A stretch of DNA of 64,000 nt from an uncultured Subdoligranulum sp. (GTDB lineage Bacteria > Bacillota > Clostridia > Oscillospirales > Ruminococcaceae), in the NCBI RefSeq assembly GCF_963931595.1, contig NZ_OZ007030.1, positions 1,728,481 to 1,792,480 on the forward strand, given 5' to 3'. Shown piece after piece: positions 50,038 through 58,406 of the stretch (position 1 is its first letter; the number at the start of each line of letters is the position of its first letter). The notes beneath the pieces were generated by a model. The model saw nothing but the letters and a program-made list of their open reading frames with translations. It was not told the DNA's origin and searched no databases. The position numbers and the translations under genes are program-made.

Positions 50038-51819
50038 TTACTCCAGCGGGATGTAGTAGATCATACCGCTTTCGTGCTCGATCACATCGTCCTCGCTGCA
50101 GCCGGCCGCTTCCATCAGGTCCGCCAGCGTCTGCTGCTGGTCCTCCACGGCATAGCCGTCCAGATTCAGGTAGATGCCCGCCACACCCTGGGCGCGCAGT
50201 TCCGCCACCATCTCGTCGGGAGGCAGCTCACTGGTTTCCCGGTACCAGACATCATTCTCGGTGCCATAGCCTGCGCCGTAGCTGAACCGCAGCTTGTCGC
50301 TGTGCAACGGCGCCCGCAGCTGGGTGTAATCCCACATATTGTTCACCGAGCCGTTCTCAAAGTTCTTCATATAGGGCAGCTGGAAGATCACGTCCCCTGC
50401 CTCGGTGACCTCTTCCACCTGGTCCATGAACGCCTGGTCCTGGTACCACATGGTCTGGACTTCCTCGTACTTGGGCACAAACAGGCCCTGCTGCTCCCAG
50501 TAGCCGTAAGCCAGAACCAGAGCCAGCACCACGGCAAAGATCTGCCGGCGGCGGCTCTTGTGATTCTGCAGGAAATGCTCGGCCCAAAGGCCCACCGCCA
50601 GCAGCGCAAAGAAGGCAATATAGGGGCTGATCCGGTTGTAGCCCCGGATATACCGCACCAGAATGCCGATCAGTCCGCCGAAGCTGGCGATGGAGGCCAG
50701 CAGCAGCGCCGCCACATTCAGGCGGCCGAGCAGCCAGAGACGGTCCCCCAGCCGGGGTGTCTCCGTCCGGCCGGCCTGCCAGGGGCGGTTATGGAACAGC
50801 AGCACCAGCAGCGCCAGAAAGCCCGCGATGCCCACAATGCCCAGATAGCCGTAGGAATTTTCGTTGTACATGGGGCCTTCGTCGGTGGCCAGCAGATGGA
50901 AGTACCGCTGGAGCCAGTTGGCCAGCTTGTCCCAGCCGTAGCCGTTGGGCGAAAGCAGCAGGCTGCTGATGCGCAGGCTGTAGATGTCCGCCCCGATGGG
51001 GCTGCGGTAGACGCCGTTGGTCAGCGTGCTGCCCTGCCCCGACAGGATGCCCAGCACCATGGGGAAGAAGTCGGGAATCATCCAGGCGACGATCTCGCCG
51101 ATGGTGAGGAAACAGGGCACGCCAGCCGAGAGTTTCCGGTCCCGCAGCATCAGGCAGAGGGCCGTGATGCAGAGGAAAAAGCAGGTAAAATAGGGGTAGT
51201 AGGCCGCACCGTTGTTGGCGATGCCCCAGGCAAAGGCGATGGCCAGCCAGTTGCGCGGCTTGCGGAAGAATCCCTTGCCGGGCCGCCCGAAGGTGGGGTC
51301 CTCGGCGCACCAGAGACAGAGCAGCACCGAGAACGGCACGAATTCCACCGCGGCCAGCATCATATGGCCGGCCAGCCGCTGCTGCACGTAGGGGCACAGC
51401 CCGAAGGTCAGACCGAAGGCGAAGGCGAGCCAGCGGCGCATGCCGGTCATGCGGAAAACCGCATACCCGGCCAGGGCGTTGGCAAAGGGGATGACCAGCA
51501 CATACAGATTGAAGACCGTGCCGGTATCCTTGGTGAACAGCCCCACAAAGGCCACGAACAGATCATAGATCAGATCGTAGTTGGGATCATAGGGGCTGGG
51601 CGGCTGGTAGAAGGGCCAGCCCAGGGAGCCGGTCAGCTCGCCGTAGCTGCGCTGTACCTGCCCCACCCAGTAGATGCCGTCGCCGCCGTAGAGCATAGGG
51701 GCATGCCAGTCCAGCCGCCACAGTTGGAAGAAGAAATATTCGGTGGCCGCTACCGCGGCCACCAGCAGCAGGACGGTCAGGATCTCCCGCCCCATATTTT
51801 GCTTGATTTTCTGTGTCAT
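50038..51819 (-). CDS. YfhO/GT-C-like polytopic membrane protein
   Basis: A 593-residue protein with about twelve membrane segments and a C-terminal extracytoplasmic domain of ~140 residues that includes the QLPYMKNFENGSVNNMW stretch. The first outer loop (MLYGGDGIYWVGQVQRSY) carries an Asp in a GGDG setting, a typical GT-C position. The layout of membrane part plus soluble tail is that of YfhO-like proteins, which glycosylate wall polymers in other Firmicutes; this is inference. It starts 8 bases after the ABC ATPase gene. Confidence 0.65.
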   Translation of the reverse strand: MTQKIKQNMGREILTVLLLVAAVAATEYFFFQLWRLDWHAPMLYGGDGIYWVGQVQRSYGELTGSLGWPFYQPPSPYDPNYDLIYDLFVAFVGLFTKDTGTVFNLYVLVIPFANALAGYAVFRMTGMRRWLAFAFGLTFGLCPYVQQRLAGHMMLAAVEFVPFSVLLCLWCAEDPTFGRPGKGFFRKPRNWLAIAFAWGIANNGAAYYPYFTCFFLCITALCLMLRDRKLSAGVPCFLTIGEIVAWMIPDFFPMVLGILSGQGSTLTNGVYRSPIGADIYSLRISSLLLSPNGYGWDKLANWLQRYFHLLATDEGPMYNENSYGYLGIVGIAGFLALLVLLFHNRPWQAGRTETPRLGDRLWLLGRLNVAALLLASIASFGGLIGILVRYIRGYNRISPYIAFFALLAVGLWAEHFLQNHKSRRRQIFAVVLALVLAYGYWEQQGLFVPKYEEVQTMWYQDQAFMDQVEEVTEAGDVIFQLPYMKNFENGSVNNMWDYTQLRAPLHSDKLRFSYGAGYGTENDVWYRETSELPPDEMVAELRAQGVAGIYLNLDGYAVEDQQQTLADLMEAAGCSEDDVIEHESGMIYYIPLE

Positions 51820-51827
51820 AGAACTCC

Positions 51828-52568
51828 TTATTCGCCGCGCTGCATCGCTGCCACATAGGCGTCACAGACTTCCTCCGCCGGGCCGTCACCCCGCAGATGC
51901 CCGTGGTCAATCCAGATAGCCCGCTTGCACAACTGCTTGACCTGGTTGATGTCGTGGCTGACGAAGAGCAGCGTAGTGCCGCCCGAGAGCATCTTCTCCA
52001 TACGCTGATGGCATTTTTGCTGGAACATGAAATCGCCCACCGAGAGGATCTCGTCGCAGGCCAGGATCTCGGCCTCCACCTCGGTGGCGATGGAAAAGCC
52101 CAGCCGGGCAATCATGCCGCTGGAATAGTTTTTGACCGGCACATCCACGAAATCCCACAGTTCGGCAAAATCAATGATGTTTTTGAAGTGCTGCTCCATG
52201 TAGTCACGGTCATGGCCCAGCACCGCACCGTTGAGGAAGACGTTTTCCCGGGCGGTGAGTTCCAGGTCAAAGCCGGCGCCCAGCTCGATAAGGGGCGCAA
52301 TCTCTCCGTTGACCCGCACCGTGCCGCGGGTGGGATACATGACCCCGGCGATGAGCTTGAGCATGGTGCTCTTGCCGCTGCCGTTGCGGCCGATGAGGGC
52401 CACCGACTCTCCCTGCTCGATGGAAAAGGAGACATTCTGCAGCGCGTAGAATTCATTGAAAAAAAGCTGGTGTTTGAGCAGCTTGACGGCATACTCTTTC
52501 AGTGTCTCGGTTTTTTCCTGCGCCAGGTTGAAGCGCATCGAGACATCTTGCACCTGAATGATGGGCAT
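51828..52568 (-). CDS. tagH: Polysaccharide/teichoic-acid ABC transporter ATPase (TagH-like)
   Basis: ATG 52568 behind AAGGAGCC gives 246 residues. Walker A GRNGSGKST (about 57-65), signature YSSGMIARLGFS, Walker B EILACDEILSVGD and the switch His in LLFVSHD are all present. The short length without a C-terminal sugar-binding domain fits the TagH/RfbE/KpsT class, which exports lipid-linked polysaccharides or teichoic acids. Paired with the permease just upstream (14 bases). Confidence 0.92.
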   Translation of the reverse strand: MPIIQVQDVSMRFNLAQEKTETLKEYAVKLLKHQLFFNEFYALQNVSFSIEQGESVALIGRNGSGKSTMLKLIAGVMYPTRGTVRVNGEIAPLIELGAGFDLELTARENVFLNGAVLGHDRDYMEQHFKNIIDFAELWDFVDVPVKNYSSGMIARLGFSIATEVEAEILACDEILSVGDFMFQQKCHQRMEKMLSGGTTLLFVSHDINQVKQLCKRAIWIDHGHLRGDGPAEEVCDAYVAAMQRGE

Positions 52569-52581
52569 AACGGGCGGCTCC

Positions 52582-53382
52582 TTACAGATACAGAATAAAG
52601 TTGCGCTGCAGTTTGCGGAAGGCCGCAAGCCCCAGCACCATCATGATGACCGCGCAGGCAATGCAGGCGAACCAGGTGTTGGGCCCCGGCACAAAGCCGT
52701 ACATGACCAGGCAGCGCAGGCAGTTGATGTAGTGATACAGCGGGTTCAGCTTGACGATCTGCTGCATAAAGCCCGGCAGCTGGGACAGCGGGTAGAACAA
52801 TGGCGTGGCGTACATCCAGGCCATGGTCAGAATACCGTAGAGATACTGCAGGTCCCGGAAATACACCGCCAGGGCCGACAGCAGCAGTGCCATACCGCAG
52901 CAGAACAGAAACAGCAGCACCAGCGGCGCCCAGACCAGCAGCAGCGTGGGATAGAGGGGCGACCGGGTGATGAGCATGACCAGCAGGATGGCCGCCAGGC
53001 TGAACAGCAGGTTCACAAAGCTGGACACCACCCGGCTGATGGGAAAAATAAACTTGGGCACGTAGACTTTTTTAATGAGTGAGGAGTTGCCCAGCACGCT
53101 GCCCATGCCCATGTTGGTGCTCTCGTTGAAGAAGTTGAACAGTGTGTTGCCGCAGATCAGATACAACGGATAGTTAGGGATGTCGAAGCGGAACATGTAC
53201 GAAAAGACCAGCGTCTGGAGCAGCATCATAAGCAGCGGGTTGAGAATACTCCACACGTAGCCCAGAAAGCTGCGGCGGTATTTGACCTTGAGGTCACGGG
53301 TGACCAGCTCCCGGATCAGCGGGCGGTATTTCTTGAAGTGGCCCCAACTGGTGCGCAGCTGGCCTTCGGATTGGTGTTGCAT
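52582..53382 (-). CDS. tagG: ABC-2 type polysaccharide/teichoic-acid exporter permease (TagG-like)
   Basis: A 266-residue protein with six membrane segments. The amphipathic N-terminus RPLIRELVTRDLKVKYRRSFLGYVWSILNP contains the RDLKVKYR and SFLGYVW motifs of ABC-2 permeases for polysaccharides (shown here as RDLKVKYRRSFLGYVW). ILTMAWMYATPLFYPLSQLP, preceding the last helices, is also typical. With the TagH-like ATPase it would move a completed lipid-linked glycan across the membrane. Confidence 0.92.
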   Translation of the reverse strand: MQHQSEGQLRTSWGHFKKYRPLIRELVTRDLKVKYRRSFLGYVWSILNPLLMMLLQTLVFSYMFRFDIPNYPLYLICGNTLFNFFNESTNMGMGSVLGNSSLIKKVYVPKFIFPISRVVSSFVNLLFSLAAILLVMLITRSPLYPTLLLVWAPLVLLFLFCCGMALLLSALAVYFRDLQYLYGILTMAWMYATPLFYPLSQLPGFMQQIVKLNPLYHYINCLRCLVMYGFVPGPNTWFACIACAVIMMVLGLAAFRKLQRNFILYL

Positions 53383-53404
53383 GGGTTTGGTTCTCTCCCC
53401 TGTC

Positions 53405-54646
53405 TTACAGTTTGAACGGCGTGTCCCCGGTCAGGCCGTCGGCACGCAGCATGTTTTCCATCACATCGATGTCAGCACTCACATCCAGCGCGTCCTCCTG
53501 GAACAGCTTGTCCAGCTGGGTTTCAAAGGCGTGGACCAGCGTGTCCATCGTCTGCTCGATGCGGCGTTTGGATTCGGTGATGTTCTCCCCTTCCACGCCC
53601 TGGGCCTCCAGTTCGGCGTAGGTCTTGAGCAGCTTGAGGGAGGTGGGCAGGTAGTAGTCCAGGAATTTGCGCATCCGTGGCAGTTTGTCGGGGTCGGACT
53701 TGGCCTGGGCAAAAATCTTGGCCGAGACCGTCTCCAGGCGGCTGATCTTGTCGCTCATCTCCTCGTCGGGGATGGCGTCGTTGACGCTGCGCAGCTCATC
53801 CAGAATCTTCTGGTACTGGTCCTTCTCGGGTGCAGGCTCCACCACAACCGGCTCCGGTGCGGGCGCCGGGTCGGGTGCCTTGCCCTCCACCACTAAACAG
53901 CGGCGGCGCATGTCCAGGTAGGCCTCCGGCCCGAAGACACCGTCGTCGATGCAGTTTTCCAGGTGTTTGCAGCAGGTCTCATAGCTGCAAGGGATGGCCG
54001 CCGCAATATCCTCGATAGACATGTACCGGGAATCCCCCACGATATTGTCGATCTTTTTGCGCATCCGGCGGTTGGTGCGCACGATATGCGCCCCCGCCAG
54101 GCAGCCGATGCCGCCGGTGAGCATCATGAGCACCGGCATGGATTCCTCCAGCAGCCAGCCCCAGTAATACCCACCCTGCATCAGGGCATCGGGCAGCCAG
54201 TACAGCGCATCCGGCATGGCCAGCAGACTGACCGCCGTCAGCGCGATGCCCGTAATGAGAAGTCCCATGGGCAGACCCTTGCCTTCGGCGTTCTTTTTCC
54301 TGGACTTGCCGCGCTGTTTTGCCGGCTTTTTCCGCGGTGCGCTCTCCGTCTTGGGCGGAGCATACACCGGGTTCGCATTCCAGGAACCTGCCTGGGTCCG
54401 CTGCCGGGCCATCTGCTCAAAGCCGCCCAGTTTGCCGCTGCGCATGGCAGTATTAAGGCCAATCAAAATAAACCCCAGTGGCCACCACACCACAAACCCG
54501 ATCACAATGACCCACCAAGGAAACTGAAACGGGCCGTCGCCGGGGTGGTATTCCTCCCGGCTGTAGCGGTTCTGGTAGCGGTTGCCGCTGCCGCTGTAGG
54601 GGTGTTCGGGGTCGGTATAACGGGGTCGTTCCTCCTGTTTGGGCAT
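53405..54646 (-). CDS. Membrane protein with C-terminal XpaC-like domain
   Basis: A 413-residue protein: a Tyr/Arg-rich N-tail, a hydrophobic hairpin (about 43-65), a basic linker, two more membrane segments (about 127-148 and 165-190), then a winged-helix-like segment YMSIEDIAAAIPCSYET and a helical C-terminal domain clearly homologous to the XpaC protein at 59611-60228 (shared NDAIPDE, DYYLPTSLKLL, YAELEAQG and DVSADIDVMENML). XpaC was named for hydrolysis of X-phosphate; its real role is unknown. It lies between an SGNH hydrolase and the TagG permease. Confidence 0.75.
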   Translation of the reverse strand: MPKQEERPRYTDPEHPYSGSGNRYQNRYSREEYHPGDGPFQFPWWVIVIGFVVWWPLGFILIGLNTAMRSGKLGGFEQMARQRTQAGSWNANPVYAPPKTESAPRKKPAKQRGKSRKKNAEGKGLPMGLLITGIALTAVSLLAMPDALYWLPDALMQGGYYWGWLLEESMPVLMMLTGGIGCLAGAHIVRTNRRMRKKIDNIVGDSRYMSIEDIAAAIPCSYETCCKHLENCIDDGVFGPEAYLDMRRRCLVVEGKAPDPAPAPEPVVVEPAPEKDQYQKILDELRSVNDAIPDEEMSDKISRLETVSAKIFAQAKSDPDKLPRMRKFLDYYLPTSLKLLKTYAELEAQGVEGENITESKRRIEQTMDTLVHAFETQLDKLFQEDALDVSADIDVMENMLRADGLTGDTPFKL

Positions 54647-54663
54647 ATTTTTTCCTCTTTCCC

Positions 54664-55815
54664 TCAGGGAATGTCGGCCAGCAGCTGTTTAACGTCATCG
54701 CTCAGGTAGTAGGTGCTGCCGGCCTGGTAGGGATTGTTCTTGTTGTAGGGCACATGGGTGCACAGATAACTGACCCACTTGTTGTACCCCGAAACGGTCA
54801 GGTGCACGCCGTCCGGCTGGGCGTAATCGCTGAGCAGGTAGCCCTCCTCATCCCGGAACTCGGCGTTCAGGTCGAGGAAATAGCAGCCCTTCTCGGCACA
54901 CATGCTCTGCAGCGATGCATTGATGGTGGCCAGCCGGTCGGGCGCAAGGCCCGGCAGATCTGTTTCCACCTTTTCCTTGGTGGCTGCCAGGATAGACTGT
55001 ACATAGAATGCGGTGTTGGGCAGCGCCGTGCGCAGATCGTCCAGCATCTTGGCGTAATAGTTAAGGAAACTCTCGTCGTTGCCGGTGGCCACCAGCGCGT
55101 TGGTGCCGATGAGGATATACAGCTTGGCCGGCTGGGCGTTGGTCAGCACGTCCATGGCGACTTCCTCACCCCGGTCAGGACTTTCCACCGTGGTGCGGTT
55201 CACCACCGTGTTGGGGCTGATGCCCTCATAGCCGCAGATCAGGGCACCGCCCACGTCGATGTTGTATTCGTTCACGCAGAAGCCCGCCGTCAGCGAATCG
55301 CCCAGGAAGGCCGCATCGGCAAACCAGGAAGTGTCCACCCGGCCGAACTCCGGCAGGGCCGCCGGTTTTTCCGGCACCGCGGTATAGGTGTAGCCGCTTT
55401 CCTCACTCTGCTGCACAGGTCCCACCGTACCCCAGTTCAGCGTCTGGGCCTGGGGGGAGGACGCGGGGCCATCGCTGCCGCCGTAGGGCAGCGGGGCCAC
55501 CAGCTGCGTGCTGCCGGTGACGACGGACTCCGCCGTCTCGCTGCCCTGGGTCACGCTCTTGGGCAGCAACAGTGTGATGATGCCGGACAGCACCAGAATA
55601 CCGCCCATCGTGCCCGCCAGAAGGGCGCGGCGGCGGCGACGGCGGCGTTCCCGGCGGCGGCGCGCCAAAGCGCGCTGCTGTTCCGGCGTCAGGGGCGGGC
55701 GCTCCCCCGAGCGACGCGGCGGTTCGGGATGGGCCCAGCCCCCCTGCCAGGTATAGTCATTCTGTATCCGGGACCGGCGCGGACGGTCGGAGCCGGGTCG
55801 TTGCGGGGTCGGCAT
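54664..55815 (-). CDS. Membrane-anchored SGNH/GDSL hydrolase
   Basis: A 383-residue type II membrane protein. An Arg-rich cytoplasmic tail (about 48-63 is almost all Arg) precedes the anchor (66-85); the SGNH domain starts near residue 160 with block I AAFLGDSLTAG (Ser174), block III LYILIGTNALV (Asn) and block V PDGVHLTVSGY (Asp and His). Such enzymes add or remove acetyl groups on exported glycans or peptidoglycan. It is the first gene of the seven-gene TagGH unit and lies 17 bases before the XpaC-like gene. Confidence 0.87.
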   Translation of the reverse strand: MPTPQRPGSDRPRRSRIQNDYTWQGGWAHPEPPRRSGERPPLTPEQQRALARRRRERRRRRRRALLAGTMGGILVLSGIITLLLPKSVTQGSETAESVVTGSTQLVAPLPYGGSDGPASSPQAQTLNWGTVGPVQQSEESGYTYTAVPEKPAALPEFGRVDTSWFADAAFLGDSLTAGFCVNEYNIDVGGALICGYEGISPNTVVNRTTVESPDRGEEVAMDVLTNAQPAKLYILIGTNALVATGNDESFLNYYAKMLDDLRTALPNTAFYVQSILAATKEKVETDLPGLAPDRLATINASLQSMCAEKGCYFLDLNAEFRDEEGYLLSDYAQPDGVHLTVSGYNKWVSYLCTHVPYNKNNPYQAGSTYYLSDDVKQLLADIP

Positions 55816-55862
55816 GGACGCCCCTCCCTTCTGTGCAGCAAAAAATGCATGGAATCAGTGGT

Positions 55863-55868
55863 ATTATA
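55863..55868 (-). promoter_or_regulatory. Extended -10 element of the SGNH-TagGH operon
   Basis: Minus strand TATAAT preceded by TGC (extended -10), about 48 bases before the SGNH start. The -35 (TGTTTT at 17 bases) is weak. Confidence 0.6.
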
Positions 55869-55917
55869 GCACATTTCCGCCGATAAAAACAGAGCCCGCG
55901 GCAAGATTTTTGCCGTC

Positions 55918-56682
55918 TCAACCACCCAGCTTGCGCCGCTGCTGGTGTGCCGTCAGGCGGATCAGCAGCGGGACCGGCACCAGGCGGCTCAAAGCCATGG
56001 CTGCTGCCATCCCCCGCCCCGGCACAATCACCGTTTTACGGTGGCGGACGCCCGCCAGCGCAGATGCCACGCAGCGCTCCGCCGAAAGGCCCGGCAGGGC
56101 GTGCCGTACCCCGGCCACCCCGTTGAACTCGGTGTTCACCGGTCCCGGGCAGAGGCATCCCAGATACACCGGGCTGCGGGCGGCGCGCAGTTCCGCCGCC
56201 ACCGCCCGGCTCAGGCTGACCACATAGGATTTGGTGGCGTAGTAGGCCGCCATGTAGGGCCCCGCCGGCAGCAGCCCGGCGCTGGAGCCCACATTGAGCA
56301 AAGCCCCGCCGCCCTGGTGCTGCATCTGCCGGACCATCGCCTTGGTCAGCAGGTGGACGGCGCGGACGTTGAGGTCCACCATGGCCAGTTCCCGGTCCAG
56401 GTCCAGCTCGGGAAAGGCCCCGCACGCCCCGAAGCCGGCGTTGTTCACGAAGAGGGCCACCCGCCGGTCCCGGAGGGCCTGTACCAGCCGCCGGCACTCC
56501 TCTTCCCGGGCAAGGTCCGCCGGGAAGATCTCACAGGGCACCGGCAGGCTGTCGGCCAGGGCCTGCAGCCGGTCGGCACGGCGGGCCACCAGCATCAGGC
56601 TGTACCCCTGCGCCGCCAGCTGGCGGGCAAACTCCGCACCCAGGCCTGCGCTGGCCCCGGTGATGACTGCAAACTGGGACAT
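55918..56682 (-). CDS. Short-chain dehydrogenase/reductase
   Basis: ATG 56682, behind AAAGGAGC, gives 254 residues. SDR motifs: the cofactor loop TGASAGLGAEFA (about 8-19, T-G-x3-G-x-G), NNAGFGACG, the catalytic Ser in NVGSSAGLLP and the Y-x3-K in YYATKSYVV. Arg residues after the second strand (LVARRADRL) suggest NADP(H). It resembles the DltE/YqjQ-like classical SDRs of unknown substrate. It stands alone between two terminated units. Confidence 0.9.
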   Translation of the reverse strand: MSQFAVITGASAGLGAEFARQLAAQGYSLMLVARRADRLQALADSLPVPCEIFPADLAREEECRRLVQALRDRRVALFVNNAGFGACGAFPELDLDRELAMVDLNVRAVHLLTKAMVRQMQHQGGGALLNVGSSAGLLPAGPYMAAYYATKSYVVSLSRAVAAELRAARSPVYLGCLCPGPVNTEFNGVAGVRHALPGLSAERCVASALAGVRHRKTVIVPGRGMAAAMALSRLVPVPLLIRLTAHQQRRKLGG

Positions 56683-56702
56683 GGGAAGATGCTCCTTTCC
56701 AC

Positions 56703-56733
56703 AGAAAAGGCGGCCCGCACCCGGCGGACCGCC
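56703..56733 (-). terminator. Terminator of the XpaC-TelA-LemA-TPM unit
   Basis: A 10-bp stem (one G-U) with a 5-base loop, followed on the minus strand by TTTTC. Confidence 0.8.
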
Positions 56734-56749
56734 CAGTTGTCTTTTGGAA

Positions 56750-57688
56750 TCAATGACGGCGTCCCACACCGCCGCCGCGGCTGGAACCACCGCCGGGGCG
56801 GAATCCGCCGCCGGGACGGCCGCCCATGCCACTGCGGGGACGGGGCGCACCGCCGAAACCGCCGGGGCGCGGGCCACCCGGGCGGGGACCGCCAAAGCCG
56901 CCGGGGCCGAACCCGGGACCAAATCCCGGACCGAACCCGGGCGGCGGACGGCGGGGCCGACGGGGACGGGAAGCAAGGCCCAGACCGAACCAGAACAGTC
57001 CGTTGCCAAAGCCACCACCACCGCGGGGCGGCCGCGGACCGGGACCCCGGGGCCGCAGGAAGCTGCCCACCAGGGCGATCACCAGCAGCACCGCCACCAG
57101 GACAAGCACCACCGCCATGGGATTGAAGCTGTCCTTCTGCGGAGCGGCCGCGGTCTGATCGGCGTTGTCCAGCGTGGAGGCAGGAATGCCGTAGATGGTG
57201 CAGAGTTCCTCGGCAAGGGCACGCACGGTCTTGCGGGTGCCGGTGTCGTAATCCTGCTCCACCCAGCTGGGTTCCAGATCCTCATCCAGGATGGTACCCA
57301 TCTTGCTGATGGTCAGCTGGGTCTCCAGCCCGGCACCCCGGGTGAGGTAGTAGTCATCCTCCCCCGGGACCAGCAGCAGCAAGACGCCGTTGTCCTTGTC
57401 CTCGGCGCCCAGCCCCCAGGTGTTGAGGACATCGTAGGCATAGCCTTCCATGGTGGAGTTGCCGATATATTCCGTCGTATACACGCCGATCTGGGCCCCG
57501 CAGGTGTTCTGCAGCGTCACCGACAGGTCTTCCACATAGTTCTCCGTCTCGGTGGAAAGAATCCCGGCGTAATCGTTGACCGCCCGGTTGGGGTCCAGCT
57601 CCGGCGCCGCCTGGGCGGTGACGGTCCCTGCACCCAGCAGGCAGAACACCGCCGCGGCTGCCGCGGTGCGGCGAATCCATTTGTTCAT
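56750..57688 (-). CDS. TPM-domain (YgcG/psb32-type) protein with Gly/Pro/Arg-rich tail
   Basis: ATG 57688 behind AAAGGA gives 312 residues. A signal peptide (1-30, ending AQA-AP) is followed by the TPM domain (about 35-175: VNDYAGILS at its start, DKDNGVLLLLVPGEDDYYL in the middle), a membrane segment (FNPMAVVLVLVAVLLVIAL) and a ~90-residue low-complexity cytoplasmic tail of Gly, Pro and Arg with GFGP repeats. The TPM fold has been tied to phosphatase activity in plants. It is commonly paired with LemA, which is encoded 13 bases upstream here. Confidence 0.85.
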   Translation of the reverse strand: MNKWIRRTAAAAAVFCLLGAGTVTAQAAPELDPNRAVNDYAGILSTETENYVEDLSVTLQNTCGAQIGVYTTEYIGNSTMEGYAYDVLNTWGLGAEDKDNGVLLLLVPGEDDYYLTRGAGLETQLTISKMGTILDEDLEPSWVEQDYDTGTRKTVRALAEELCTIYGIPASTLDNADQTAAAPQKDSFNPMAVVLVLVAVLLVIALVGSFLRPRGPGPRPPRGGGGFGNGLFWFGLGLASRPRRPRRPPPGFGPGFGPGFGPGGFGGPRPGGPRPGGFGGAPRPRSGMGGRPGGGFRPGGGSSRGGGVGRRH

Positions 57689-57701
57689 TTTCCGTTTTCC
57701 T

Positions 57702-58376
57702 TTATCCGTTTCCGGTCGTACCCGCGGCGGCATCCGCCGGGGCAAAGGTCTGCAGTCTGCCGGCGTCCCACAATCCGGCCAGCAGGTTGGCCGGAAACGC
57801 CGCAATCTTCTCGTTATAATCTTCCGCCGCGGTGTTGTAGTCCGCCGCTGCCCGTTCGATGGTGGCCTGGGCCGAGGTGAAACTGTCGTGCAGGTCGTCC
57901 AGCTGTCCCCGGGCTTTGGAATCTGCCTCGTCATAGGCGGAAGTATATACCAGGTCCACCGCCCCTGCCAGGGTGGTATTCAGCTGGTACTGCACGGCGG
58001 GCCGGGCGGCATCGGCTTCGGCGTTCCAGGCGTCCAGGGCAGCCTGGGCGTTCTGCACGTCGGCATCCTGCTCCCCCAGCACATTGCCGGCCACCCGGAT
58101 GAGACTGGCCACCGCATCGGTCTGGGCGGCGAAGTCCCCCTGGATGCTGTGACCGTATTCGTCCTGCTGGGAGGCGTACATCCGTTCGGTGCGGCTGCGC
58201 AGCCCCTGCAGGCGCGCCCCGCCGATGCCCACCACCGATCCCAGCGCCAGCACCGCCAGCACCAGCGCGGCCACCGGCCGCTTGCGGGCGGGCGGCGGCA
58301 GTCTGGATTCCACGGTGCCCAGCACTTCCAGCTGCGGGCCCTGTATCACAAAGGTTTCCTGTTGTTCCAGCTGCAT
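57702..58376 (-). CDS. LemA family protein
   Basis: A 224-residue protein with a cytoplasmic N-tail, one membrane segment (about 34-54) and a long helical domain. The helices RTERMYASQQDEYGHSI..., the AVQYQLNTTLAGAVDLVY stretch and the terminal YNTAAEDYNEKIAAFPANL are the LemA pattern (Y-N-x2-V/A-x2-Y-N-x4-F-P). The function of LemA proteins is unknown; they co-occur with TPM-domain proteins, as here. Confidence 0.85.
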   Translation of the reverse strand: MQLEQQETFVIQGPQLEVLGTVESRLPPPARKRPVAALVLAVLALGSVVGIGGARLQGLRSRTERMYASQQDEYGHSIQGDFAAQTDAVASLIRVAGNVLGEQDADVQNAQAALDAWNAEADAARPAVQYQLNTTLAGAVDLVYTSAYDEADSKARGQLDDLHDSFTSAQATIERAAADYNTAAEDYNEKIAAFPANLLAGLWDAGRLQTFAPADAAAGTTGNG

Positions 58377-58406
58377 GGCGGTTCCTCTGAATCAGTGTAC
58401 AAAAAA

